Assembly (NCBI GenBank): GCA_045576855.1
Contig: JAZNHG010000002.1
Location: 1-64,000, forward strand
Length of the DNA: 64,000 nt
Origin: Colimorpha sp045576855
Lineage (GTDB): Bacteria; Bacteroidota; Bacteroidia; Bacteroidales; P3
Reading direction: 5' to 3'
The notes below the pieces were generated by a model that worked only from the letters and a program-made list of their open reading frames with translations, was not told where the DNA came from and did no database searches. Shown here one piece after another: positions 10,001 to 18,024 of this stretch. The translations under genes and the position numbers were made by a program. Each line of letters starts with the position of its first letter. Position 1 is the first letter of the stretch.

Positions 10001-10718
10001 TGTCGGGAACCAGGCTGTAGCAGCGCCACTGCTCGGGCCACAGGCCAGCGGCATTGGCGGGTACAGGCAAGGCGGTGTAGGGCTCCACCTCATGGGTGGC
10101 GAAGTTGAGCAGCAGCAGGTCACCGTTGTTCTTGGCCAGGCCGGGTTGCGTGGCCGGCATCTCCACCGTGCCCGTGGAGGGGCCATAGACCAAGCGCACC
10201 TCGCCGGTGGCTTCATAGAGTTGCGTCTGCCAGCAGACGTAGATGCTGGAATGATCGATTATCCCCAACCGGTGCTCCACCACCAGCACATGGTTGCCCG
10301 CCGTGCCCACCGTGGCGCATCGGATATAGCAGCTCGAATCCACCATGCCGCGCACGCCCAAGCCGTCCACCTTGGGATGCGTCGATCCGGCGGTCAGTGT
10401 ATTGCCGCTCTGGGTACCCACCATTCGGGCTCCCAGGCGTACGGCCCCCATCAGATTGGTGCCGAAGGTGGTGTAGTCGGTGCCTGCAAAGGTGAATGTG
10501 AAGCCGATATCGGTCAGCGCCGAGCCGAGTCCGCCGCTGGTTATCCAGCCGCTGTACGGGGGCGTTACCAGCGCCGAGTCGATGCCCGTGATGTCAATCC
10601 ACGCCGTGGGGTCCACACGCGTGCTGAAGCGGTAGTTGTCCACCAAGGTCTGCGCCCGCAACGACGTGGCCGAAGCCAAAAGCAGCGCCAGAATCAGTGC
10701 AATCTGTCTTTTTTTCAT
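4038..10718 (-). CDS. Giant modular T9SS-secreted protein (choice-of-anchor J / PKD-like repeats)
   Basis: A 2226-aa secreted protein. It opens with a signal peptide (MKKRQIALILALLLASATSLRAQ); the ATG at 10718 is chosen because the in-frame one at 10754 adds a hydrophilic leader. An N-terminal beta-rich domain (about 25-250) and a fibronectin-like stretch (about 255-335) are followed by roughly seven anchor-J-like lectin/MAM-fold domains, each opening with a cysteine and PW or PY-x-E/D-x-F and ending with a DLSAYAG-type helix, alternating with seven PKD/Ig-like domains carrying a YTWHSS core and an AxNxYG strand. An InlB-like repeat (GWNDG, about 2105-2150) precedes a C-terminal type IX sorting domain (LWPNPAS, LDVSGRQV, GVYFVRVG, KLVVKR). 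It should cross the outer membrane by T9SS and be surface-attached or released. Ligand unknown; adhesin or glycan binding is plausible. Confidence 0.88.
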   Translation of the reverse strand: MKKRQIALILALLLASATSLRAQTLVDNYRFSTRVDPTAWIDITGIDSALVTPPYSGWITSGGLGSALTDIGFTFTFAGTDYTTFGTNLMGAVRLGARMVGTQSGNTLTAGSTHPKVDGLGVRGMVDSSCYIRCATVGTAGNHVLVVEHRLGIIDHSSIYVCWQTQLYEATGEVRLVYGPSTGTVEMPATQPGLAKNNGDLLLLNFATHEVEPYTALPVPANAAGLWPEQWRCYSLVPDSAACPLAPVVSLLGGSADSTVLGWSGSAAAWRLRIPTLGVDTVTTGTTLLLHHLNPLTTYSGTLQAVCAAGDSSLHRRPFSFTSGCGEVCLLPWMDDYQLADGDACWQKPYTASARSWRRVSSGNNYYMRVPNGYSTTTYNEWLVSPPVVLPDTVGLTLGWWYKSSKVSNVAPQVRVRLLVCDTTDEVDTAAAWQTLCTIDHYEQYFQQYYRSLDAWAGHRVRVAFQRVGQGGGVSEVDNVGVEVCMQPSVVLEAAARVQAGDTVAVPSVLARGVLANPQYEWRSTMEDQGLAIRITDDDTLRLVYLASGVDTVTLTLTTDYGTATATAVIVVKDCRPVTLFPWREGFEYGLDCWETPTGYRSWTTTDSYEHGGAYCLKSNTTSSQSSLIVSQAVVVPSDAYMLRLGLWARLSGPSSTSIYRSFSVLIAGADCSDWSTATVLGTASANVQYRYFEFPLDAYAGQTVRFTLRHGDSYYSALVDDISIRYTREPVVSLATSAERLYGEDTVTAAVTLTEGDTVGISYQWSSTMADHGLADYIGSGAQMRIAYHDTGLDTLVVTVSNAYGSATDTAVVRVCAVLDTLPYVADFSNDLSCWQVMNGTCSVHSSGYLSFEDWPTAVATPPVWIPDDGNVVLEYDCAYSFYYGSTMVMVTTDMVSFDTLSVIPFTTGTHPSTRIPLSAYAGQHIRVVFKATGQFLQYYLIHVNIRYALEPVVQAVADDGYFPGTPVSLTASLLEGDTTSLTYSWTSTLTQSGGATLTFDGGPQATLVPSVGGPDTVTVWATNNYGTDSATIVVDIKPCGVVDTLPWVEDFSNQFACWWQPAGSQWSPDNTGVMACVIKAATTGDNWLISRAIELPYMPSDEGEGMQLWWDAAAIFANGHTYSVWITTGDYRDTGSYTQLATYSGNLPTYNSGWRTPRVDLSAYAGDTVHLAFRYQTQYYEVSSIPGILAIDSVRIFDTRPPQVAIVPPARCFVDDTVAYRANLIHGVRSSMNYTWHSSMALQGLADVYSVDTMLYVVYHAAGYDTVRLVATNAYGSDTATVWRQVKDCPAVTVPWLEDFEVANPCWSGSWTRDQMTFLWNDSTTYVVHSNPNSWYVSPWIDLPDTVGLQLMWYKWSSNVSTNLTKIFVSPTGSIEPVDFTDTLFYRQTLQGPDSVSLDAYAGRRIRVAFAQTASNSVSDPYTLDDVRVDYNRTVPQVSLVAPAMVALGDTLTATATLSNNAVGVTYTWHSSLLDTTIATIAPSVSMVYVATGTDTITVIAANVHGNDTAWTVVTVNDCSGMSVPYFENFNSTAATNSNVLGILPPCWGAVWNGVEALAPHVILPGGYSLMSNIPDNALFMVTSNYQLYDTLAEVMLPRMADSLQTLALAFDYRFESANFGILTAGYYNEMGEYVVVKTMTPCVGSYCRDTVFFTTATVPDAQMVLQWSQGTVGYAVLIDNVAVFHSGTMPLEPRVTLSGPATAETYDTVTYNATLLQGDTTGLTYTWHSTLLDTTMVTLVPIVPIVYNVPGTDTLTVVAANAYSTDMASHVVVVNYVPQAGSPVVSVQGSQYATLCDSVMFQVTLLEGDTAGLTFSWHSSRMDTTIVTVAPRVTIAYDATGFDTITVVATNVYGHSSASATTRVLDCEVRDTPFEATLTAGGSSIYAHFLDWQRGRIAYPRGNLSGNTGWHPEDNSWSTFLDGRNCMVSRKADYGDNSGDHWLISPPIHLPDSTQDTLAWNAYCGYTTYRVLVSPSEYVVLPDGNIDRSCFTDTLYSETGFSGWTRREVDLSAYAGRTIHLAFVHTGPASDAEHASGCEAAIDTVRIWATANPDTVPTPPDTVWHTVTVNTNVAGAAEPYGSGIYAHGDTVEIGLLYADTATAGGHWQFLGWNDGVETSPRNIVVESDTVITALFEWVSDTTTGIAAVDADAWSLWPNPASTRVCIESKESGDLTVLDVSGRQVLHATVGIGTTTIDIRHLAQGVYFVRVGQSPMPRKLVVKR

Positions 10719-10784
10719 AACCAGTATTGAGTATATTTCTTTATTGTTCAACAAATTACCCCCCCCAATTCACAAACCGCGCTG

Positions 10785-10805
10785 CAAATATACAACTTTT
10801 TTCAA
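10785..10805 (-). promoter_or_regulatory. Promoter of the giant T9SS cargo gene
   Basis: On the minus strand a TATATTTG box (10785-10792) matches the Bacteroidetes -7 consensus TAnnTTTG. A TTG-containing run lies upstream near 10803. The predicted leader is about 65 bases and contains a G8 run close to the start codon. Confidence 0.6.
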
Positions 10806-10875
10806 AAACAATAAGAAAAAATCCGCCTAACGGAAAATCCGGAGCGGTGTGGACTGGGGACACTTGTGCAGCCCG

Positions 10876-11691
10876 TCAGGGCACTTCGGGCGGCGGCCCG
10901 TCGCGACGCGGAGCAGCACCGCCGGCGGCAGCACTGCCTACGGCTGTCGGCGACGGCTCGGCGTGCAGACTCTCCTCGTTCAGCTCGGTGGCCATGTCCA
11001 CAAAGTCGCTCCAATTCTTGTTCAGCGGCACGTAGCGCCCATGATACTCATAGTGGTTCACGCGGCCCACACCGATATAGGTGCTGTTCGACGGCCGCCC
11101 CTCGCGGTCCACCACAAAGCCGTAGAGGTGCACTTCCTGCCCGTCGCAGCACTCGGGGAGACGGATTTTCACCGACTTGCTGCGGCGCGGCGCCGGTGCC
11201 GACAGCCATCCCTGCTCCATGCCCGGCGCATAGACGTAGAGGTACACGCGGTCGTCGCCCGAGGCATGGAACGAGAGCCCGTTCTTCTCGAAATCCACCG
11301 CCACCGTCTCGTCGCCCTCGAAGCGTGGTGCCTTGAACCACACGTCGGCCGCCGGCCCCGCCGAGAGCTGCAGCCTCTCATAGGCCACCTCCACCCCGTC
11401 GCCACGGCGGACGAAATGCTCTTTGTTCTTCATCACGAAGTAGTTGCCCTCCGTCATGCGGGCTTCTTCCGCCTGACGCTTCAGGCCCAGACGGAGCACC
11501 TGCCGCGCCATCGACGCAAAACGCACCATGCCCACAAACCAGTCGCGCTCGGCGCGCTGGCTGTGCGTGTCCGGATAGTTGATATGCGCACGGTAGGCTC
11601 GCACGCAGTTGCGCCCCTTCCACATATAGCCCACCGTCGTACCTATGCGCCCGACGAACGGCCCCGTGACTCCACCGACTACTATTGCCAT
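10876..11691 (-). CDS. DUF6266 family protein
   Basis: The 271-aa protein begins MAIVVGGVTGPFVGRIG and continues with GTTVGYMWKG and VRAYRAH, the conserved N-terminal signature of DUF6266, followed by a helical region (about 45-95) and a beta-rich C-terminal half with VYLYVY and LYGFVV strands. The ATG at 11691 is preferred to the one at 11718 because GGAG sits eight bases before it and the family begins there. The C-terminal 40 residues are low-complexity (SAAAGGAAPRRDGPPPEVP) and probably a lineage-specific tail. No signal peptide is seen. The family has no assigned function. The first gene in the window is a paralogue of its second half. Confidence 0.8.
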   Translation of the reverse strand: MAIVVGGVTGPFVGRIGTTVGYMWKGRNCVRAYRAHINYPDTHSQRAERDWFVGMVRFASMARQVLRLGLKRQAEEARMTEGNYFVMKNKEHFVRRGDGVEVAYERLQLSAGPAADVWFKAPRFEGDETVAVDFEKNGLSFHASGDDRVYLYVYAPGMEQGWLSAPAPRRSKSVKIRLPECCDGQEVHLYGFVVDREGRPSNSTYIGVGRVNHYEYHGRYVPLNKNWSDFVDMATELNEESLHAEPSPTAVGSAAAGGAAPRRDGPPPEVP

Positions 11692-12000
11692 ATTTTGGTC
11701 TCCTGTTTTTCCTTCCATAACGGAGGCATTGCATTATTATTGTCCAAAAGCAAAAAAATAATGCAGGCCCTAAGAAGAAGAGAGGAAGAAGCACAAGCAC
11801 ACACACAGCTAGGACAGAGCCGGTTGCGCAGAGCACAGCAGAAGCGGAGAGCGCAGAAAAACATCTGCAGTGCAGGACAAGAACAAAAGTCTGCCACCGA
11901 GCATGCCACACAAACCGCCGGGGAGGGGCACAAGGCGGAAGGGATAAACCCCACAGACATGCACACAGCATGCCTCGTTTTCCCATCCGCCCGGGAGGCA
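11692..12000. other. Intergenic stretch with no supported gene
   Basis: This roughly 300-base stretch between the DUF6266 gene and repeat element A holds an A-rich purine run (about 11750-11890). Open frames across it are unsupported. I see no clear promoter or RNA gene here apart from the ribosome-binding site of the DUF6266 gene at its left edge. Confidence 0.5.
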
Positions 12001-12241
12001 TCCGAAATGTTAAAATGGTAGGATGGTGGTAGGATGGTGGTAGGTTGATGGTACGTTGGTGGTAGGATGACCCTAATTAGGTCGAAGGGTGGAGTTATGA
12101 TGAATGATGAATGTAGAATGATGAATTCTAGTCTACTACATATTCACCACCGCCAACTGACCACTGACCACTGCTCACTGAACACTGAACGCGGCCCGCC
12201 ACCAATTCACACCCCCTCAGTGTTCATCCGGATTTTGCAAG
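12001..12241 (+). repeat. Intergenic repeat element, copy A (11-bp tandem units)
   Basis: It begins TCCGAAATGTTAAAATG, continues with five 11-bp units of the GGTAGGATGGT type, then ATGACCC and AATTAGGTCG, then runs of ATGATGAATG and of ACTGACCACTG/ACACTGAAC words, and ends near CCCCTCAGTG and TTTTGCAAG. Copy B at 22898-23137 matches it along nearly the whole length; copies C and D share the left end and the 11-bp units. No reading frame in it is supported. Confidence 0.85.
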
Positions 12242-12334
12242 TGAAAATTTGTTAACAAATCATAACACATAGCGGCAGCCGTCGACAAGGTGCGCAACCC
12301 GGTCGATTAGCTTCGTGTCGCGAGGGGGAAAACA

Positions 12335-14185
12335 CTACGCCTTGTAGATGCGCATGACGCACTCGCCGCAGTCGAACCGCAGGCGGAAGCGGCGGCCATT
12401 GTTGTGGAGGTAGAGCTCGTCGGCAGGCGCCGGTGGCTGCGCGAGGAGCGGCGAGGGGCGGTCGCCGCCGGGACGCTGCTGCAGACAGCAGCCCAATTCG
12501 TAGCGCAGGCAGTAGCGGGTGGTCATCAGCGCATGGCCGTCGTAGTCGCCCGTCTGTTCCAGCCCCCGCTCGGCGACGCGGGCGCCGTGGCGACGGTAGA
12601 ACTCCTCGCTGCGGTCGTTGACCACATTGGCGCGGTAGTCGAGGTCGGCATCGGGGGCCGGCAGTCCCATATCCACCCGGCTGCGGTCCGCGGGGCGGAA
12701 GGCGGCCAGGCGGCGTTCGGTGAGGCTGGCCACCGCCTCGCGGCGCAGTCCGTTGAGCAGCGACCCCGGCAGGAAAAAGCGGCCGCCGGTGGTGTCGTCG
12801 ACGGCGAGAGGGACAAAGGGGGTGTTGCCGAGCTTGGAGAGCTGCTTCACGATATTGTTGGAGTTGTGTTGCGGATGGCCGTTGCACTCCTGGTGTGCCA
12901 CGTCGGCCCGGCTGGTGGCGCGGATACCGTCCTCGTCGACGAGGTCGAGGCTGAAGCCGCTGCGGGTGGCGCAGAAGAGCATGCGCACACCCACCTTGCG
13001 CTCGGCGCTGCGGCTCTGGAGCTGCCGCTCGAACTGCTGGTCCTGGTTGCGCCAGAGCGGGGTGCCGATACGGAGCTCGGGCATGCGGTTCGGCGTCAGC
13101 GTGCGGCCCTGCACTTCGTTGACCAAGAAGCCCTGCAGGCGGCCGTCGGCATCGAAAAAGCAGAGCCCGTCGCCGTTGGCGAAAGGCAGCGTGCCGTCGA
13201 CGGTGAGGGTATAGCGACCCACAGAGGAGACGCGGCCCACGGGCTTGCCGAGCGACTTGGGGGTGGCAAACGAGGCCATAGGCTGGCGCTGGCGCAGGAA
13301 ATAATCGGTGTAGCCGCGGTTGAAGGTGCGCTCCGGGTCGGGCGTGAAAGTGAACATGCAGGTGCCGCTGGAGGCGCGTCCAGCCTCGGGCAGCCCGTCG
13401 GCCATCAGCCGGTCCAGCTGCTGGCGGTAGTAGGCGGTGACATTCTTCACGTAGGAGAGGTCCTTCAGGCGCCCCTCTATCTTGAACGAGGTGATGCCCG
13501 CCGCAACCATATCGGCCAGATGGGCCGAGGCGTCGAAGTCCTTGAGCGACAGCAGGTGCCGGTCGCGCAGCAGCAGACGTCCGTCAGCCGTGGCCAGGTC
13601 GTAGCTGCTGCGGCAGGGTTGCGAGCAGCAGCCCCGGTTGCCGCTGCGCTGATTGAGGTACTGGCTCATGTAGCACTGGCCGCTATAGCTGACGCAGAGG
13701 GCCCCGTGCACGAAGGCTTCCAAGTCGACGCGGGTGGCTTCGCGGATGGCCCGCATCTGTTCCAGCGAGGTCTCGCGGGCCAATATGACGCGTCTGAACC
13801 CGACTGATTCCATGAATTTTACACGCTCCACCGTATGATTGTGGCATTGTGTGCTGGCATGCAACTCGATGGGAGGCAGGTCGCACTGCAGCAAAGCCAT
13901 GTCCTGTATAATCAACGCATCGACGCCCATATCGTAGAGGTGCCGTATCATATCGACGGCGACCGGCAGCTCATCGTCGAAGAGAAGCGTGTTGACGGTG
14001 GCAAACACCTTGGCGCGGTAGAGGTGGGCATAGCGCACCAGCTGGTCGAGGTCGGCCAGGCTGTTGGTGGCGGCGGCCCGGGCGCCGAAAGCGGGCGCGC
14101 CGATATAGACGGCATCGGCGCCGTGGCTGATGGCCTCGCATCCGAATTCGAGGTTCTTGGCTGGGGAGAGGAGTTCTAGTGTCAT
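12335..14185 (-). CDS. Peptidase U32 family protein (RlhA-like rRNA hydroxylation factor)
   Basis: A 616-aa protein with a U32 catalytic-type barrel in the first 300 residues: opening LELLSPAKN, then GADAVYIGAPAFGARA, VFATVNTLLF, ELHASTQCHN, and the family signature EAFVHGALCVSYSGQC followed by a cysteine cluster (NRGCCSQPCR) that in relatives holds an iron-sulfur cluster. The long C-terminal part resembles the DUF3656 region of E. coli RlhA (YdcP), which hydroxylates C2501 of 23S rRNA. By size and layout this is nearer to RlhA than to TrhP or UbiU/UbiV, though Bacteroidetes members may have another RNA target. The ATG at 14185 starts the conserved core; an in-frame ATG at 14248 adds an unrelated leader that overlaps the RAYT tail. 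Confidence 0.82.
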   Translation of the reverse strand: MTLELLSPAKNLEFGCEAISHGADAVYIGAPAFGARAAATNSLADLDQLVRYAHLYRAKVFATVNTLLFDDELPVAVDMIRHLYDMGVDALIIQDMALLQCDLPPIELHASTQCHNHTVERVKFMESVGFRRVILARETSLEQMRAIREATRVDLEAFVHGALCVSYSGQCYMSQYLNQRSGNRGCCSQPCRSSYDLATADGRLLLRDRHLLSLKDFDASAHLADMVAAGITSFKIEGRLKDLSYVKNVTAYYRQQLDRLMADGLPEAGRASSGTCMFTFTPDPERTFNRGYTDYFLRQRQPMASFATPKSLGKPVGRVSSVGRYTLTVDGTLPFANGDGLCFFDADGRLQGFLVNEVQGRTLTPNRMPELRIGTPLWRNQDQQFERQLQSRSAERKVGVRMLFCATRSGFSLDLVDEDGIRATSRADVAHQECNGHPQHNSNNIVKQLSKLGNTPFVPLAVDDTTGGRFFLPGSLLNGLRREAVASLTERRLAAFRPADRSRVDMGLPAPDADLDYRANVVNDRSEEFYRRHGARVAERGLEQTGDYDGHALMTTRYCLRYELGCCLQQRPGGDRPSPLLAQPPAPADELYLHNNGRRFRLRFDCGECVMRIYKA

Positions 14186-14198
14186 AGTCGGGTCTGGG

Positions 14199-15446
14199 TT
14201 ATGGGTGGGTTTTTGGGCCGATGGCTGACGCCATCGGCACGGGGGCATTCGGGGTATTTGGGGCGGGGCGCGCGCCGGCTTGTGCTTCCTGCGCCCCCGT
14301 GCCGGCGGCGTCAGCCGCCGGGCATCGCAGCGTCAGCGCAGTACCAGCACCAACCGCGCAGATACTCTCGCAGAGCCCATTCAAGTAATGAAACCGCTGA
14401 TGGTCGCTCGTGAACGGCGGCAGGTCCTCCTGCCAAGGCGCCATCACCAGCAAAGCCCCGCCGGCACAGGCTTCGAAGCGCGAGCGCTCGGGCTTCCAAT
14501 GGGGGCCAATGGGGTCGCTCTGCACGTGGATGAGCCGCAGACGGCGCCGCATGGCTTCGTTTTTGATACGCTTCTCGCACTCCGAGATGCCGGGCGTCAC
14601 CAGCACATCGCCAGCCTCGGCAAGTGCCGTCAGCCGGTCGTGCTCTTGGTGCCAGTAGGAAGTCTGCTCCGTCGGCCGACCGCCGGTTTGACGGTGAAAA
14701 AACACCTGATGCTTGTCAGGATATCGCAACAAGAGCATGTTGCCGAAAGCACCATAGCGGACGCCACCGATAGTAATACACAGCACCCGCTGCATCAGCT
14801 CCGGATGCTCGCGGCGGAACAGGTAGCGCCAAGGGTTTTCTGCCAGATAGCGCCGCCAGTTGTCGAGCTGCCCATCGCGCATCAGGATGCGGTCGTTGTA
14901 GCCAGGTTCGAAGAGTGGCGCCCTACTACCGGCGGCTGACGCCGCCGGCACAGGAGAGGAGACGAATGTGGAAGCAGAGAGCGGCAGGGCCCCCGTGTCG
15001 GCGGCGTCAGCCGCCGAGAGCCGCCACCACGCTCGACTCACCCCGCCCTTGAAGGCACCCACCACCGTCCCCAGGTGCTTACCCTCGGGCAGGGGGGCCT
15101 TGATACGGAGAATCATATGGAGATGGTCGGGCATCAGACACACCTGCCAAACCTCGACCATCGGATACTGCTGTGTTATCTTGGGCAGTTCTTCATCCAC
15201 CACTGCACGCCCCAATACCGACGGCACCAGATGCGGCGCCAGATGGCCCGGGTGAGTACTACCCTCGATAGTGCCGAATAGCGGCCTGCGACCCTCCGCC
15301 ACCAGCGTCACCTCATAGGTGCCGACAGCGCGGTAGTCGTGGGAACGATGACGGCGTGTAGCGCGGTGTTGCACCTCGCACCGCCACCCCACCCCTGGGA
15401 TGTATGCTGCCTGGTTCTTCATAAACGAACACAGCAATAACGCCAT
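14199..15446 (-). CDS. REP-associated tyrosine transposase (RAYT) with C-terminal Rossmann-like domain, copy 1
   Basis: The 415-aa protein has an IS200-like Y1 transposase fold: LMPDHLHMIL gives the HUH metal motif (H108, H110), and GYNDRIL (Y183) with a downstream ENPWRY helix gives the likely catalytic tyrosine region. Unlike classical RAYTs it continues with about 180 residues, including DVLVTPGISECEKR and LLVMAPW, that resemble a DprA/SLOG-like nucleotide-binding fold (tentative). The second RAYT in the window (52027-53082) has the same two-domain plan. Two paired palindromes lie inside the coding sequence: one codes for about residues 144-173, the other for the C-terminal 55 residues, which the paralogue lacks. 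ATG at 15446 or 15422 could start it. A single-copy host-domesticated enzyme acting on REP hairpins is the likely role. Confidence 0.75.
   Translation of the reverse strand: MALLLCSFMKNQAAYIPGVGWRCEVQHRATRRHRSHDYRAVGTYEVTLVAEGRRPLFGTIEGSTHPGHLAPHLVPSVLGRAVVDEELPKITQQYPMVEVWQVCLMPDHLHMILRIKAPLPEGKHLGTVVGAFKGGVSRAWWRLSAADAADTGALPLSASTFVSSPVPAASAAGSRAPLFEPGYNDRILMRDGQLDNWRRYLAENPWRYLFRREHPELMQRVLCITIGGVRYGAFGNMLLLRYPDKHQVFFHRQTGGRPTEQTSYWHQEHDRLTALAEAGDVLVTPGISECEKRIKNEAMRRRLRLIHVQSDPIGPHWKPERSRFEACAGGALLVMAPWQEDLPPFTSDHQRFHYLNGLCESICAVGAGTALTLRCPAADAAGTGAQEAQAGARPAPNTPNAPVPMASAIGPKTHP
14217..14321. repeat. Paired REP-like palindromes (BIME) at the RAYT 3' end
   Basis: Left palindrome 14217-14238 has 9-bp arms GCCGATGGC/GCCATCGGC around TGAC. 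Right palindrome 14302-14321 has 8-bp arms CCGGCGGC/GCCGCCGG around GTCA, the reverse complement of TGAC. Just inside each lies an 11-bp inverted repeat, GGCACGGGGGC (14236-14246) and GCCCCCGTGCC (14293-14303). The whole unit is a nested inverted repeat and codes for the RAYT C-terminal tail. Confidence 0.85.
14929..15017. repeat. Paired REP-like palindromes (BIME) inside the RAYT coding region
   Basis: Left palindrome 14929-14948 is CCGGCGGC-TGAC-GCCGCCGG; right palindrome 14998-15017 is TCGGCGGC-GTCA-GCCGCCGA. They are mutually inverted as shown by the TGAC and GTCA centres, about 50 bases apart, and the right one is preceded by the same CCCCCGTG word as in the pair at 14217-14321. The insert keeps the reading frame and lies between the HUH motif and the catalytic tyrosine region. 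Confidence 0.85.
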
Positions 15447-15490
15447 AGCGAGCCGTTTATTGTGCTCCGCGAATGGCGATTGCTGTGTTC
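15427..15490. repeat. Imperfect inverted repeat over the RAYT start region
   Basis: The word GAACACAGCAAT-AACGCCAT (15427-15446) faces ATGGCGATTGCTGTGTTC (15473-15490), its near reverse complement apart from a two-base insertion. The left arm contains the first possible RAYT start codon, and the right arm ends five bases before the stop of the neighbouring chimeric gene. It could act as a terminator-like or translation-controlling hairpin, or be a RAYT substrate. Confidence 0.6.
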
Positions 15491-15494
15491 TGCG

Positions 15495-16175
15495 TCATTC
15501 GACCACCACACGTTGGCTACTGATGCCTGTTGCAGTGGTGGCAACAACGAAATAAAAACCAGCCGTCAAGCTCCTGGCGTCGACAACGCACTCCTCGCCT
15601 GGATTGGTCCAGCTGCGTATCCTGCGCCCTCTGATATCCAGCAAAGACAGCTGGACGATGGACTCCGACACACTGACGGTGAAACTGCCCGTGGCAGGAT
15701 TGGGGGCAACAACAAGCATAGGAGCGGACCGTGCGCCCTCGTCAATACCGAGCGGACGACAGGGGTTAGCGACGGTGACATCGGCAGCGTTGTAGTAAGC
15801 GTTCACGGCCGAAGCCAGCGTGTCGCCGAAGCTGTTGGTTACCCAATAGTTGTAGTAGCGGTCCTGCGGCCCACCACGGTGATATTTGATTAGCAGCGTG
15901 CCCGGTGCCACATTGACGGTAGCTGTGGTCGTCCGGTTGCCTGCTTTGCGGTATAGCATAATCATCGCGTTGGTTGCCACTTTATACACCCATGTGCGTT
16001 CACTGCTGCACCCTTCAAACTTGTCGAAGTATCTCCACAGAGCACACAACACCTCCTGCACACCGTCCTCGACCTCGTATGCTGCACTGAGCGAGTAGTC
16101 GGAGCAGACGTGCCATATCAGGTCTTGCTGCCGCATGACCATAACGTTGAATGCTTCTTCCCTGTTCTCAATCAT
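15495..16175 (-). CDS. Chimeric gene: ECF sigma region 2 joined to a T9SS cargo C-terminus
   Basis: Residues 1 to about 80 of the 226-aa product look like the start of an ECF sigma factor (EDGVQEVLCALWRYFDKF, then ERTWVYKVATNAMIMLYRKAGN), that is regions 2.1-2.4. Sigma region 4 is missing. From about residue 85 the protein becomes beta-rich and ends in a type IX sorting domain (VVAPNPATGSF, LLDIRGRRIRSW, GFYFVVATT, QRVVVE). A cytoplasmic DNA-binding domain and a secretion signal recognised outside the inner membrane make no sense in one chain, and there is no signal peptide. The simplest reading is a deletion that joined the 5' end of a sigma gene to the 3' end of a downstream cargo gene near 15925. 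Probably non-functional. Confidence 0.75.
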   Translation of the reverse strand: MIENREEAFNVMVMRQQDLIWHVCSDYSLSAAYEVEDGVQEVLCALWRYFDKFEGCSSERTWVYKVATNAMIMLYRKAGNRTTTATVNVAPGTLLIKYHRGGPQDRYYNYWVTNSFGDTLASAVNAYYNAADVTVANPCRPLGIDEGARSAPMLVVAPNPATGSFTVSVSESIVQLSLLDIRGRRIRSWTNPGEECVVDARSLTAGFYFVVATTATGISSQRVVVE

Positions 16176-16298
16176 ATTCTACACCTATTAGATGCAGTAA
16201 AGACGTAAAATCGCTCACAAAAACTACATATTTTTTCATATTTTATACAGAATATCTCTTTGATACAATAACATAGACATATCTGCGTTATAAATTAT

Positions 16299-17327
<1,029 letters not shown>

Positions 17328-17329
17328 GG

Positions 17330-18001
17330 CTATTCCTTCTTTTCCTCAGTGTCTGCCTCGGATTTCTCATGTTTGAGCGGGACCGGACTCTTGCGGTCGG
17401 GCCAGAGTATTTGCCATATTCTGCCGTTTTTCCTATGCTTGGCAGGGCGATAAAAAAGTCCACTCTTCACACTTCCTTCGGGATTGTTGGGGTCGCCGCT
17501 GGTACTGGCCGAAGCCATGCGCGGCGGGTTGGACCACGGGATCGAACCGCGGTAGTTGAAGTCCCACAGACGCGGATCGTCGGGGTCCTCAATCAGCAGC
17601 CTCTGCTCGGACAGCACATGCCCCGGCGCCGTGATCTCCACTTCGCGCAGGGTGCGCAGCTGGAAGCTGTCGGTGATGACCGAGATGTAGAGCTCGGCAT
17701 TGCTGTTCAGCACCAGGTCGGCCCGGTAGAGCGTCATGCCGCGCAACGAGACGCTGAGACCATAGCTGCCCGCAGGCATGGGGGCGGTGCCGAACTCGCC
17801 CGCAGCGTCGCTGACCACAGTGGCCATAGTATCCATCCCCTGCAGAAAGGAGACCCGGCAGTAGGGCTCCACCTCGCCGCTGAGGCGGTTGACCACGCGA
17901 CCCATCACCACGACGCTGTCGGCCAACACCGCTTCCTGCGCCCAAGCCCCTGTACCGGTCAGAAGCATCAGGATGAAAGCCAATAATCCACTCCTTTTCA
18001 T
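17330..18001 (-). CDS. Exported carboxypeptidase-regulatory-like domain protein, tandem copy 1
   Basis: A 223-aa protein with a signal peptide ending TGTGAWAQ and one carboxypeptidase-regulatory-like (transthyretin-fold) domain of about 90 residues: VVVMGRVVNRLSGEVEPY, FLQGMDTMATVVSDAAGEF, PAGSYGLSVSLRGMTLY. A charged, proline-rich tail (about 170-223) differs from that of its neighbour. The middle of the gene is nearly identical in DNA to 18290-18595 in the next gene, while signal peptide and tail differ. Such domains occur at the N-terminus of TonB-dependent receptors and surface proteins; here it stands without a barrel, so it may be periplasmic or surface-associated. Third gene of a minus-strand operon starting at 19981. 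Confidence 0.75.
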   Translation of the reverse strand: MKRSGLLAFILMLLTGTGAWAQEAVLADSVVVMGRVVNRLSGEVEPYCRVSFLQGMDTMATVVSDAAGEFGTAPMPAGSYGLSVSLRGMTLYRADLVLNSNAELYISVITDSFQLRTLREVEITAPGHVLSEQRLLIEDPDDPRLWDFNYRGSIPWSNPPRMASASTSGDPNNPEGSVKSGLFYRPAKHRKNGRIWQILWPDRKSPVPLKHEKSEADTEEKKE

Positions 18002-18024
18002 ATCATTGAATTAATCAAGTAGAG

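Noticed and set aside
10849..12021. Plus-strand open frame of about 390 codons over the DUF6266 gene
   Set aside because: Antisense to the DUF6266 gene, running into non-coding DNA and element A.
15495..16175. The chimera as a genuine secreted sigma-like signalling protein
   Set aside because: No signal peptide, half a sigma factor, and the cargo part lacks a complete functional domain; a deletion fusion is simpler.
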